Assembly: GCA_900128585.1 (NCBI GenBank)
Contig: LT642709.1
Coordinates: 1-12,122 of the forward strand
Origin: Stramenopiles sp. TOSAG23-3
Taxonomy: Eukaryota; Sar
Direction of reading: 5' to 3'
DNA: 12,122 nt
The translations under genes and the position numbers were made by a program. Of the stretch, positions 1 through 7,967 are shown piece by piece; the first letter of the stretch is position 1; every line of letters begins with the position of its first letter. The notes under the pieces were generated by a model. That model did no database searches. It had not been told where the DNA came from and saw only the letters and a list, made by a program, of their open reading frames with translations.

Positions 1-137
1 AAAAAAAAAAAATGAAACTTCTTTCTTTCTGTATATGATTTGAGTTGAATTGAACTGGGGGAATTTTTCTCATGCCGATATTTAGTAAATGGAATTAAGA
101 AAAATCTATTATTTTATACAGTAACTATACAGTTGAC

Positions 138-208
138 ATGTACTTGGTTGGGGCACTTTAATGCTTCTTTTGGATCCCCTAACAAATTTTATGTGGGTGC
201 AGAAATAA
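138..208 (+). promoter_or_regulatory. Chain of two short upstream ORFs ahead of the membrane-protein gene
   Basis: Two short ATG ORFs lie head to tail before the main start. The first runs 138-161 (7 codons plus stop) and the second 161-208 (15 codons plus stop). Each stop overlaps the next ATG by one base (TAATG), and the second overlaps the chosen main ATG at 208 in the same way. Overlapping stop-starts can allow termination-reinitiation, so this could be a translational control leader. The alternative is that the segment is a 5' UTR intron: GTAACT at 121, CTAAC at about 180 and GCAG ending at 202 would make an 82-base intron that removes both upstream ATGs. The sequence alone cannot separate the two. 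Confidence 0.35.
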
Positions 209-1461
209 TGTTGTCCTTTGGTCCAAGATTGTTGTTCGGGCTGTTCGCTCTGTTGGCCACATGTGTCAGCTGCGTGTTCATTTTGTCTTTTGTCGATTTT
301 CTTTTGAGAAACGTAAAGCCGCTTTGCCGTTTGCTCTACGGTTCGTTAGTTTCTGCGCTGTTTGGCATCGTTCCTTCGATGTCCCTTGCGATTAGTTTGA
401 CTGGCCGACGATCCAACTACCCGAGGGCGGACGACTGGGGGCACATACAAGTCGCATTGTGTCTGACCACTTTTGCGTTTCTCTGTGCTTTTCTGGCCCA
501 GGACCCGGATAGGCTTTCCATAGATTTAACACGGCGGCACAGAGTGTTTGTGAAAATAACGTTCGAATCGGTGACGATAGACTCCTTGTTGTTTGGTATC
601 GCTGGCATTTGTGCCGCCACTGCGCACTTGTGGACAATCTGCCTATCGGGGAACAATAGCAGTAATGAATATTTTCACGTGCAGACAGGATTGGTTATGG
701 TATGCGTGGCGTTGGTTCAATGGGCGTACCGTCTCAGTTTAGTGAAGAAATACGAACTTTCTGACCCGACAGTTGGGCTTGGTTGTACATACATTGCGTG
801 GCTCTTTTATCACCAGCATCACCAGCCCAACCCGTACTCCCACCGAGCCCACGCTTATTTCAGTGCCCTTATCGTTTGCTTCGGCTGGGCACGATCGATA
901 GCTTCCAACTCGATGAGGTGCTTTTGCTGCAGGTCCAGGTACGAAAGGGTCAGGAGCGACAATTGCATGTACATTCGAAGTAAAAGTTTTTTGTGCATTG
1001 TTGGTGACAGTTGCATATTGCCGCCTCCCGAATCCCTTCGTGCGGGACGCAATAGGTCCATGTCCGACCAGGAAGATGTGATAGGCGACGACGAAGAGGT
1101 GAAAGAGAGAGTGCATTCAAATACCTATTGTGCGTGCCGGTTTCCATTTACTCTTTTGAGTGCATTTTTCGGACTATGGAGTGGAAACCTGTTCCTGCTG
1201 TCCAGCAAAAAGGTGCTTGGCAGCATTAGCCACCGCATTAAATCCGCCGATACGTTTGTCGCTTTAGTAGGCGTAGGTTCATGGTTGCTCTTGTCAATGT
1301 TTTGCATAATGCTGGATTGGATCCGGGGGTGTCGGTATGGTAGATCAAAGCGGAAGGAAAGGAAGGAACGAAGGCGGATTAAAAAGACAAGAAGGCAGTA
1401 TGCCCTTGTACCTGACGGTGAATTCGATGAAAGAATCGACAGTTACGCCCTTCGGGTTTGA
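208..1461 (+). CDS. Multi-pass membrane protein of unknown function, His-rich motif
   Basis: This is a 417-residue integral membrane protein that I cannot assign to a family with confidence. About nine hydrophobic segments are visible, at roughly residues 8-33, 44-64, 80-98, 126-147, 159-178, 187-203, 214-231, 312-332 and 349-372. Segments 6 and 7 are joined by a short loop with five histidines (H202, H204, H205, H212, H215), next to aromatic and Gln residues. A Cys-rich patch (residues 238-241) and an acidic, Ser-containing loop of about 80 residues follow segment 7. The C-terminal tail is strongly basic (about 373-397), so probably cytosolic. The His-containing loop between helices loosely recalls fungal Ytp1 and TMEM45/DUF716 proteins, which is only a hint. 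ATG 208 was chosen because the longer frame from 133 opens with TTG and 208 places a hydrophobic segment right after the start. Codon composition is typical of the other genes. Confidence 0.75.
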   Translation: MLSFGPRLLFGLFALLATCVSCVFILSFVDFLLRNVKPLCRLLYGSLVSALFGIVPSMSLAISLTGRRSNYPRADDWGHIQVALCLTTFAFLCAFLAQDPDRLSIDLTRRHRVFVKITFESVTIDSLLFGIAGICAATAHLWTICLSGNNSSNEYFHVQTGLVMVCVALVQWAYRLSLVKKYELSDPTVGLGCTYIAWLFYHQHHQPNPYSHRAHAYFSALIVCFGWARSIASNSMRCFCCRSRYERVRSDNCMYIRSKSFLCIVGDSCILPPPESLRAGRNRSMSDQEDVIGDDEEVKERVHSNTYCACRFPFTLLSAFFGLWSGNLFLLSSKKVLGSISHRIKSADTFVALVGVGSWLLLSMFCIMLDWIRGCRYGRSKRKERKERRRIKKTRRQYALVPDGEFDERIDSYALRV

Positions 1462-1599
1462 AACTCTGAAACTGATAAAACTCTTCACGGGCGAAATTAA
1501 AAACTATCTGTTTATCACTTACATTTTTTTTCTTTTGGTTCTTCTTTTTACTTTAAATACTTATACAACGTTACCCACGAGTCAGTCCTTCAAGCTAAT

Positions 1600-1605
1600 A
1601 ATAAA
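1600..1605 (+). terminator. Possible polyadenylation signal of the membrane-protein gene
   Basis: An AATAAA lies about 140 bases after the TGA at 1459-1461, in AT-rich DNA. It is the first perfect match downstream of the gene. AT-rich spacers produce this hexamer by chance, so the call is tentative. Confidence 0.35.
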
Positions 1606-1711
1606 TTAGCTGCACTACCTATACGTACTCCACGGTATTACCTGGTACGGTATATAATAATACTACACGTGAGAGGCACGCCAAATGCCAAATGCCTCAA
1701 CAATCAACAAC

Positions 1712-1823
1712 GAGAAAGAAAGAAGAAGAGAGAAAGAAGAGCAGGACAGGGAGGAGAGAGAGGGGAGGAGGAGTGCGAGAAGAAGAAGAAGAAGAAGAAG
1801 AAGAAGAGAAGGAAGAAAGAGAA
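1712..1823. repeat. Polypurine tract with a (GAA)9 microsatellite
   Basis: About 110 bases are almost entirely A and G on the + strand, broken by only a few pyrimidines. A pure GAA run of nine units lies at 1779-1805. Such homopurine-homopyrimidine tracts can form triplex DNA and are replication-slippage sites; that property is general knowledge and nothing here shows a function. The tract gives a short Lys/Glu-rich open frame, which I regard as a by-product of composition. Confidence 0.85.
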
Positions 1824-2153
1824 TAATATTATTTTAAAAAATAAAAAAAAAAAGTAATATATAAGAACAAACAACACGGCGTAATTAGGCCTAATATATT
1901 TATAATATTAATAATAATAAAAACAACAACAATGATGAATAATAAAATTTTCAATTGTGTGTCTTTAAGTATTATAATCGTTCTGTATATATGATTATGT
2001 TCGTGAATGGTGTTTGAAGACTCTTACTAAAATATGCTTCGCTAACCATTCTCCGTTTGCCCTACTGAAGGTATACTGTTTAATTGCTGTACTGTTAAGA
2101 ATTTGTCTACTTCGTAAGCGGACAAGTTTGTTTTGTTTTTAATTTCTCTTCAA

Positions 2154-3863
2154 ATGGACGGGTATAAGTTGCCACCGAAGAAGCCTATTCGTCGAACTAA
2201 GAGGGGCGGCGGTGCTTCGAAAGTGAAAGACGAAGACGATGTGGACAAAATGTCGCGACGGAAAAAGGCCCAATACGATGCTATGATGGCCGAAATTGGC
2301 TCAGATGATTCAGATGAAGATTTGAAAGACGTGCGCAAGTTCACGGCAAGGAGTGGGGGCTTCGGGCGAAAAGTCGGTGCCGACGACGACCTGAAAAAGC
2401 AGAGTGACATTGAGAACTTTGGGAAAACTCGAAAGGTTACCGCCGGTAGCTGGGACGACGACAAGGACGATGGTGCTGGGGCAGGGATCGGGGGGGGGGG
2501 CGAAGGTGTCAAGATTAGTGGCGGGCGCCGGAAAAAGGGGGGAAGGGAAACCACCATGGAGGATCTGCACCGTGCTGAGTTCGGCGAGGACCATAGCTTT
2601 CGGCGGCGGTCTGCCGCGCGCCGTGGGGCCGGCGACACCACCTCTTCGGACGAAGAGGGGGAGGAGGAGGAAGACGCGGCACGGGACCAGAAGAAGAAAG
2701 TACAGCATGAGGGGAAAACGCCCGAGGCGGAGGATCAAGATGGTGCGGGGCAAAAAAAGGGTCGTTTCTCTCTGTTCAAACGTTCAAAAAAGTCGCCCGA
2801 GGAAGAGGAGGCGGAAGAGGCGAAAAAGGCGCGAAAGGCAAAGGCGAAGCGAAAAGAGGCCAAGGAGAAGGCGAAGGCGAAGGCAAAGGCAAGTGGAAAA
2901 TCGCGTGTGCTTGACCCGCGTCGTATGAGATCTTGGCTCACGCGCCCGTGCCGGCAAGGGGACAAGCCTCTGCTCTGCTACGTATCTCGCGACCGCTCCG
3001 GCTCGAAGAAGCTGTACCCGGTCTATCGCGTGTTCATGGACGACGGGCGGAACGAATTCATCATGATGGGGAGGAAACGGGCGGGCAAAGCAACGTCGAA
3101 TTTTTTGGTTACCATGGACCATGACGTAATTGACCGCTCGAGCGACCTAATTTTAGCAAAGTTACGGGCAAACGTGACTGGGTCGGAATACACCATTTAC
3201 GACCACGGCATGAGCCCCGGTCCGAACGTATCTACGGAATGCGTACGCCGAGAGTTGGGTATGATATATTTTGAGTATGATAAAATGGGGCCGGGCAAGA
3301 TACAGTTCGCCGTCCCGGGAGGAAGAGCGGTGTTTCGCCCAATGAACGAAGACGAAAAGATTCATACGGCGTACAAGTCTGGAGACACTAGCAAACTGGT
3401 CACAGGCACCAATAAGCGACCGAAATGGGACGAACACGCGGGAGGGCACGTGCTGAACTTTCATGGCCGCGTAACTATGTCTTCGGTCAAAAACTTTCAG
3501 CTCTTCAGTGATGCCACCGGAGAAGATACGGTGCTCCAGTTTGGTCGCGTGGGCAAAGAGAAGTTTACGATGGACGTGAGTTACCCTTTGAGCCCCGTCC
3601 AAGCTTTTGCGATTGTCCTGGCAAGCATGGACAAAAAAATGGCGGACTCCAGTTTGGCAGACGGTGTGAAAGGAATTCGAAAGAGTTGGTTCGGGTTTGG
3701 CAAGAAGAAAGCCGCTGGTGGGAAGGAAGGAGAGGAAGGAGAAGAGGCCGGCGCAGAGGGGGAAGACGAGGCCGGCGAGGAAGGCGTCTCGAGCAAAAAA
3801 GGTGAAAGCGACGAGGAGGACGCCCCGAAACGCCCATGGGACCAGGAGGAAGAACAGGACTAA
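2154..3863 (+). CDS. Tubby-like protein with charged N- and C-terminal extensions
   Basis: Tubby-family proteins bind phosphoinositides at the plasma membrane and, in animals, deliver receptors to cilia. This 569-residue protein has a tubby C-terminal domain at about residues 258-500. Visible marks are FHGRVTMSSVKNFQ (436-449), close to the first tubby signature, then VLQFGRVGKEKFTMD and AFAIVLASMDKKMA at the end of the domain. The basic cluster GRKRAGK (306-312) before TSNFLV matches the region that contacts PI(4,5)P2 in mammalian tubby. Residues 1-257 look disordered, with acidic blocks and a Lys/Ala-rich run (about 222-250). Tubby domains normally end the chain at an ACE-like motif; here that motif is ADS and about 69 acidic and Lys-rich residues follow. 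An 11-G run (2490-2500) encodes a Gly stretch (about 113-116). ATG 2154 (AAATGG, A at -3, G at +4) was chosen over an upstream TTG. The cellular role is inferred only from the family. Confidence 0.95.
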   Translation: MDGYKLPPKKPIRRTKRGGGASKVKDEDDVDKMSRRKKAQYDAMMAEIGSDDSDEDLKDVRKFTARSGGFGRKVGADDDLKKQSDIENFGKTRKVTAGSWDDDKDDGAGAGIGGGGEGVKISGGRRKKGGRETTMEDLHRAEFGEDHSFRRRSAARRGAGDTTSSDEEGEEEEDAARDQKKKVQHEGKTPEAEDQDGAGQKKGRFSLFKRSKKSPEEEEAEEAKKARKAKAKRKEAKEKAKAKAKASGKSRVLDPRRMRSWLTRPCRQGDKPLLCYVSRDRSGSKKLYPVYRVFMDDGRNEFIMMGRKRAGKATSNFLVTMDHDVIDRSSDLILAKLRANVTGSEYTIYDHGMSPGPNVSTECVRRELGMIYFEYDKMGPGKIQFAVPGGRAVFRPMNEDEKIHTAYKSGDTSKLVTGTNKRPKWDEHAGGHVLNFHGRVTMSSVKNFQLFSDATGEDTVLQFGRVGKEKFTMDVSYPLSPVQAFAIVLASMDKKMADSSLADGVKGIRKSWFGFGKKKAAGGKEGEEGEEAGAEGEDEAGEEGVSSKKGESDEEDAPKRPWDQEEEQD

Positions 3864-4480
3864 ATTCTCTCTGTTTTTTACTCTCATTTACTTGGTCGAT
3901 CTGTTTTTTAGTTCGAATGTGTCCTAAACTATTATTATGACGAGAGCAAGTGTTATATGGAAGGAGGGGCTTTTAATTTTATATTTTGTTTGCTCTTATT
4001 ATATAGCAATTCTCTCTGTCTACTTTTGTTCAACACTGATGTCCTCACCCCAGTCCACTTCATTCTCGTTTTAACCATCAGATAGGTAAAATAAACAAAA
4101 GAGTACATTATTTTTTAAACAACTAGTAGAATACGATTTACTACACGGAATAACAGAGAGGAGGAACCATTGTTTGGTTTCATCTTCCAAGGCTTTCTTT
4201 CCACTTTCTACTCGTTCACGCAATCCATTCTTAGCCCAATTTCATCGTCTTTGGGGCGAAACAGATTTAAAAATTTGCCCCCAATGAGAGGTGCACCGGC
4301 AAGACGCGCGAGAGGAAAGACAGACACTTGGAAGAAACGACAAACCGCCAACGGACCGGCGATCAAAACATTGCATCCACCCAAACCATCCGTCCGTGCC
4401 TGTTGTTGTCTACTTGCAAATACTATTGAAAACTACTATTAAATAACACACATATGAACCACCGAAATGTATGCATGTAT
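3864..4480. other. Convergent spacer between tubby and RPS16, with a GC-richer island
   Basis: These 617 bases lie between the stops of two converging genes. The left part (to about 4150) is AT-rich 3' flank. From about 4245 to 4420 the composition rises to that of a gene, with CpG-containing words such as ACGCGCG and ACCGGCGATC. ATG frames of about 50 codons exist on both strands here (for example 4284-4442 on +), but neither resembles a known protein. I looked for tRNA box A/B sequences, U-snRNA cores and RNase P signatures and found none convincing. Confidence 0.5.
4090..4095 (+). terminator. Possible polyadenylation signal of the tubby gene
   Basis: This is an AATAAA about 230 bases after the tubby stop codon. 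It is the only clear hexamer on this strand before the GC-richer island. The distance is long, so the real 3' end may be nearer and use a variant signal. Confidence 0.25.
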
Positions 4481-4906
4481 TTAACGGTAAGATTTTTGGT
4501 AGCGGGCGCGGGCAGATGGACCACCGAACTTCTTTGGTTCACAACGGCGTGGGTCGGCTACAAGCAAAGTTCTGTCGTATGAAAGAAGGATGTCTTTGAT
4601 TTCGTTTTTAGAGGCCTCGTCAATGTATTTTTGGTAATAAGCGATCAAAGATTTGGCAATAGCCTGACGGATGGCGTAGATTTGTGCGGACTGACCTCCA
4701 CCTTTAACACGAACACGGATATCAACTACATTGAATCTGTCTTGTCCAAGAAGCAAAATTGGTTCGTAAACCTTCAATTTCAACCCTTTTGGTTCCACAA
4801 GTTCCAGGGGGCGACCGTTCACTCTGATAAGACCACGGCCTTCTTTGCAATGAGCAACAGCAGTTGCGTTACGTTTGCGGCCAAAGCACTGTACTGATTG
4901 AGACAT
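4481..4906 (-). CDS. RPS16: 40S ribosomal protein S16 (uS9)
   Basis: This is a component of the small cytosolic ribosomal subunit, at the head near the decoding site, where its C-terminal tail reaches toward P-site tRNA. The 141-residue product is complete and near the usual family length (about 146 in animals). It starts [20 protein letters not shown], continues with [11 protein letters not shown] and YEPILLLG, carries the uS9 core [20 protein letters not shown] (about 67-86), and ends in the diagnostic basic tail [10 protein letters not shown]. The ATG at 4904-4906 gives exactly the conserved N-terminus. There is no intron and no internal stop. It converges with the tubby gene and diverges from RPL13, 1.7 kb away. 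A palindromic CCAAT box lies about 130 bases upstream. All expected conserved blocks are present, so the identification is firm. Confidence 0.98.
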   Translation of the reverse strand: MSQSVQCFGRKRNATAVAHCKEGRGLIRVNGRPLELVEPKGLKLKVYEPILLLGQDRFNVVDIRVRVKGGGQSAQIYAIRQAIAKSLIAYYQKYIDEASKNEIKDILLSYDRTLLVADPRRCEPKKFGGPSARARYQKSYR

Positions 4907-5027
4907 GATAATTGTTTTATTCTTTTATATAGAAGATGTATATTTACTTGGTTAAATTCCAGAATATATGTGCCCCTTTATTTCACAATTTCACTTTTCC
5001 AGCATAACAAACGCAACGCAAACGTTT

Positions 5028-5041
5028 GTACCAATTGGTAC
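5028..5041. promoter_or_regulatory. Palindromic CCAAT box upstream of RPS16
   Basis: GTACCAATTGGTAC is a perfect 14-base palindrome that carries CCAAT on both strands. It sits about 125-135 bases upstream of the RPS16 ATG, in a locally GC-richer patch with repeated GCAACG/AACG words. CCAAT is the NF-Y binding core in eukaryotes. Its position and symmetry make it the best promoter candidate for this gene, but binding is inferred. Confidence 0.45.
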
Positions 5042-5394
5042 GTTCATATTTCTCCGTACGAATAAGAATTTGAGGAGAGATTATAAATAATTTTTTTGTT
5101 TTTTTACTTTTTTTTATTTCTTCCATGTTGTTGCCTGTTGTTCTCGTTTGGTTTTAATGAAATAAATTGATTCTTTTTTGGTTTGAGAAAGACTTTATTT
5201 TATTCCGTCTCTTAGGGTATTAAGGTAGATATATATTCATTACAAAATATGTATCATTTCATTAACCATAATATATAATATTACAAAGAAAACTTCAATG
5301 CAAACAAAACTTTTATTCCATTTAAGAATAGCTTTCCTTATTTTACTATTTTACTTTTTTTATTGACTGGTGGAACAATGCAAGAAGACGACAT

Positions 5395-5530
5395 AACACA
5401 GCATACAAATATTTTTTCTCCTTGCTATTTCTATATCTTCCTGATAAGTTATATAAACACAGCATTCAAATCGTAAATCTTTTTAATCGACAAAACCAAC
5501 ATTGTAGATACATATAACATAGCTTTCAAT
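5395..5530. repeat. Three related elements spaced about 60 bp apart
   Basis: AACACAGCATACAAAT at 5395-5410 and AACACAGCATTCAAAT at 5456-5471 differ at one of 16 bases. A weaker relative, AACATAGCTTTCAAT, lies at 5516-5530. Start-to-start distances are 61 and 60 bases, while the sequence between copies is not obviously similar. It may be a remnant of an old 60-base tandem repeat or a set of spaced binding sites; chance in AT-rich DNA is also possible. Confidence 0.4.
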
Positions 5531-6468
5531 ATTCCTTACAACAAATGGATGAATACCAGTCATTTCTTCCATTCTATTTCTATACTATTTCTACAAAATA
5601 CTTATATTTGTTAATTCTTTGCTGTATACCTGTTAAATTTAACAAACCTTTCCCAACCAATCAATTCGATGTCGATTCCATTCCAAAAAGCTTCCTAACT
5701 TTAAGTATAGCTAATTATGTCAAAAATAAAAGAATTGTTTTAATTTTAATTATACGTAGTTAGTTGTATATCTATATAAAATATAATTATTATTTTTTAA
5801 TGAAAATTAGGGTGTTAAAAATTATATACTTCCTTAATACACAAAGAGACATTTTATTCTATTTCATTCTTCCTTTTCCAATACTATCTTTATGTTAAAT
5901 AGAATCCGAACAAGGACGACCAGTGAACAACACTTCGTTGTTTTACTTAGTAAGGATTAGTTATCTATGTTACATTTCTGCTGTCGCTTTGTACAGTTTT
6001 ATTTATATATATTTAATATGGTTCTAAATGTGAGAATAATTTTATTTCATACGTTTATATACCTTAATTCTTATTGTGAGATCCCAAGTATCCATACTTA
6101 TAATTCGTATTTAAATCAATTTTTACCGAACAGAAAATAGAAAGATTGACGCATTGGCTCGTTGATTGGAGATGCTACGTAATGCTATATTATATAACAT
6201 ACGAATAACATATATATAATAACATAGAAACAACATAGAATACAATTCATAAAATAACAATTCCGATAGAAAACAATGGACAGCATTAAAGATCAATCGA
6301 TGAATCAGTGCTATCCACCTATTAATACGACAGTGTACTCTCTGCAAAGGAAACAACAACATAATAATACAATCCAAACAACAACAACAAAAATCAATTC
6401 TTCCCCTTCCTTTGCTTTCTATTCTACAGAGAAACGTATGTCGACGATCGAGACGATTGCAACGTGTG

Positions 6469-6473
6469 ATTGG
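6469..6473 (-). promoter_or_regulatory. CCAAT box (reverse) upstream of RPL13
   Basis: ATTGG at 6469-6473, within GTGATTGGGAAAC, lies about 118 bases upstream of the RPL13 ATG. It is in a locally GC-richer patch that also contains TTGCAACG. The distance is close to that of the CCAAT palindrome before RPS16, which supports a shared promoter design. A single five-base match is weak on its own. Confidence 0.35.
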
Positions 6474-6588
6474 GAAACAAAGTTAAAGTTGCCGAACCCA
6501 CGATTACAGCCAGAGATACAATCAATCAATAGTCAGAATATATTTGTGAATTTTTCTATATCTATATATTTTTTAACAAGTTACAAAC

Positions 6589-7230
6589 ATGGTTAAGCAC
6601 AATAACGTAATCCCAAATGCCCACTTTAACAAGCACTGGCAAGACAGGAAAAACCGTCAAGGTGTCAAGGTGAACTTCAACCAACCATCGCAGAAAAAGC
6701 GCCGAAGACTTCTCCGTGCCGCTAAAGCTGCCGCCATCGCACCGCGCCCATCGGCCGGTCTTTTGCGCCCAGTAGTACGCTGCCCAACCCAGAAGTACAA
6801 CATGAAACTTCGTGCCGGCCGTGGATTTACTTTGGAAGAGTTGAAAGCCGCCGGATTCAACAGAAAGGAAGCCCGTAACATCGGTATCGCAGTTGATGCT
6901 CGCCGCAAAAACAAAAGTGTCGAATCGTTGCAACAAAATGTCGATCGCTTGAAGGCCTACAAAGCCCGATTAGTTGTATTCGGAAAAGGCGGAACCAAAG
7001 GTGCGGACCGTAGCATGGCCCAACAACTTACTGGCGAAATTCTTCCAATTTCTAACGCATCCGGAGCAGTTCAATACGAATCTGTCCCAACTGGCAACGT
7101 TTACTTACAAGCACGCGCGGCTCGCTCTGATGCTCGCCAAATAGGTATTCGCGCCCGACGTGCCATCATAAAGGCAGAGGAAGCAGCCATGACCAAGAAC
7201 AAGAAGAAGAAGAAGAAGGGAAGGAAGTAA
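6589..7230 (+). CDS. RPL13: 60S ribosomal protein L13 (eL13)
   Basis: This is a eukaryote-specific component of the large cytosolic ribosomal subunit. The 213-residue product is full length (about 206-211 in other eukaryotes). It begins [17 protein letters not shown] and continues with the family core [64 protein letters not shown] and [20 protein letters not shown]. It ends in a Lys-rich tail encoded by an AAG repeat (about 7195-7230). About five extra residues (NRQGV region, near residues 20-26) separate HWQ from the FNQP block compared with plant and animal proteins. The ATG has A at -3 and G at +4. A 5' UTR intron cannot be excluded: GTATGT at 6436 and CAG ending at 6536 could bound one. 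The gene is transcribed away from RPS16. Confidence 0.98.
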   Translation: MVKHNNVIPNAHFNKHWQDRKNRQGVKVNFNQPSQKKRRRLLRAAKAAAIAPRPSAGLLRPVVRCPTQKYNMKLRAGRGFTLEELKAAGFNRKEARNIGIAVDARRKNKSVESLQQNVDRLKAYKARLVVFGKGGTKGADRSMAQQLTGEILPISNASGAVQYESVPTGNVYLQARAARSDARQIGIRARRAIIKAEEAAMTKNKKKKKKGRK

Positions 7231-7253
7231 ATTGATATATAAACTAATTAGCA

Positions 7254-7259
7254 AATAAA
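7254..7259 (+). terminator. Polyadenylation signal of RPL13
   Basis: AATAAA lies 24 bases after the RPL13 stop (TAA at 7228-7230), with an A run directly after it. The short distance suits the compact 3' UTR expected of a ribosomal protein gene. Confidence 0.5.
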
Positions 7260-7660
7260 AAAACTATAGCCAATTATATACAACTGCATAGTTTAAATTC
7301 CATAGTCTTTCAAGTACTGCATCGGTATAAATGTGTACTACAACTTGGTACATTAAAATCCATACGCAAGACAATGCCTATACAGTAACATTGCAAACAG
7401 GAACGAACATTTAATAGAAACGGAATACAGTTCTTCCATTACTAATTTATTTACCTATCAAATTGTGTATTTTAAAATACATTTTGTGAAGAACCCCTTC
7501 CTTTTCCAGCTGCTGGTTGTGCTGGGGATACCAAAATTTATAAGAAAAAAATAGCACGACGACGTAGCACGTAGCACATCTCCTATTTATTATTATATAT
7601 AGAGATAAGAAGAGCATCATAGAAGAAAATATATAGAGAGCAAATAATGCATCATGCCAC

Positions 7661-7682
7661 GTCAAACTATGAAAAGTTTGAC
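7661..7682. repeat. Short perfect inverted repeat
   Basis: GTCAAACT (7661-7668) and AGTTTGAC (7675-7682) are perfect inverted copies separated by six bases. The 8-bp stem with a 6-base loop lies about 430 bases past RPL13 and about 490 bases past the PP2C stop. It has no T run after it. It may be a protein-binding dyad or chance. Confidence 0.4.
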
Positions 7683-7967
7683 CGCTTACACATATTAGGA
7701 ACCCACACATCTAATGGAACTGAAATCGTAATTGATACTTATTGTTTTTTTTCTAAAAAAAGGAGCACTCTCCTTTGAACAGAGAAATAAACCGGTGTTT
7801 CATTAACTGTTACTTTACAGATACATCTAAATACCTCTTTAAAGTAAAATAATGATGATATTGTTTGTTTTGTTGTGTGTTTGAATTTTAAGAAATTACA
7901 CTGAGTTGTTGTGCACGCACATTTTGTAACCCACACGCGCTCTTTCGTCCTGGGGTTAGTTTACACA

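Larger units (their letters stand above)
1462..2153. other. Intergenic spacer before the tubby gene
   Basis: This 692-base spacer holds the 3' region of the first gene and the presumed promoter of the tubby gene. It contains a polypurine tract (1712-1823) and then a strongly AT-rich stretch (about 1824-2000). The last 110 bases before the tubby ATG have no ATG and are richer in T and C, which suits a 5' leader. The last upstream ATG, at 2033, opens a four-codon frame. I see no RNA gene or credible ORF. Confidence 0.6.
4907..6588. other. Long AT-rich divergent spacer between RPS16 and RPL13
   Basis: This 1.7 kb spacer should hold both ribosomal protein promoters. It contains a CCAAT palindrome near RPS16, a CCAAT box near RPL13, a set of similar elements about 60 bases apart (5395-5530) and a small hairpin-capable sequence (about 5914-5946). 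The ATG frames at 5545-5763 (72 codons) and 6276-6596 (106 residues) have AT-driven composition and no recognisable domain. The second overlaps the RPL13 start out of frame, so it should not be translated efficiently if RPL13 is highly expressed. No tRNA or other RNA gene was recognised. Confidence 0.55.

Noticed and set aside
133-207. A 25-residue N-terminal extension of the first membrane protein
   Set aside because: The longer frame starts at TTG. The first in-frame ATG is at 208 and gives a sensible hydrophobic N-terminus.
1669-1857. Open frame of Lys, Glu and Arg over the polypurine tract
   Set aside because: It begins at a non-ATG codon (GTG) and its product only mirrors the A/G composition and the GAA repeat.
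3905-3925. GTTCGAATG as a tRNA B box
   Set aside because: The last conserved C is missing, and no A box or cloverleaf can be formed around it.
4284-4442. Small basic protein of about 52 residues in the GC-rich island
   Set aside because: No recognisable domain, an equally good frame on the other strand, and no promoter support; kept only as part of an unexplained island.
4922-4932. CTATATAAAAG on the - strand as a TATA box for RPS16
   Set aside because: It lies only about 16 bases before the ATG, so initiation 25-30 bases downstream would fall inside the coding region.
5545-5763. 72-codon ATG frame in the ribosomal protein spacer
   Set aside because: Composition is that of the AT-rich spacer and the product is rich in Ile, Leu, Tyr and Phe with no recognisable motif.
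6276-6596. 106-residue ATG frame just before RPL13
   Set aside because: It overlaps the RPL13 start out of frame and has low-complexity Asn/Gln/Thr content; if it were on the mRNA it would block a gene expected to be strongly expressed.
7851-7905. Box C (ATGATGA) and box D (CTGA) pair resembling a C/D snoRNA
   Set aside because: No terminal stem flanks the boxes and no clear C'/D' pair is present.
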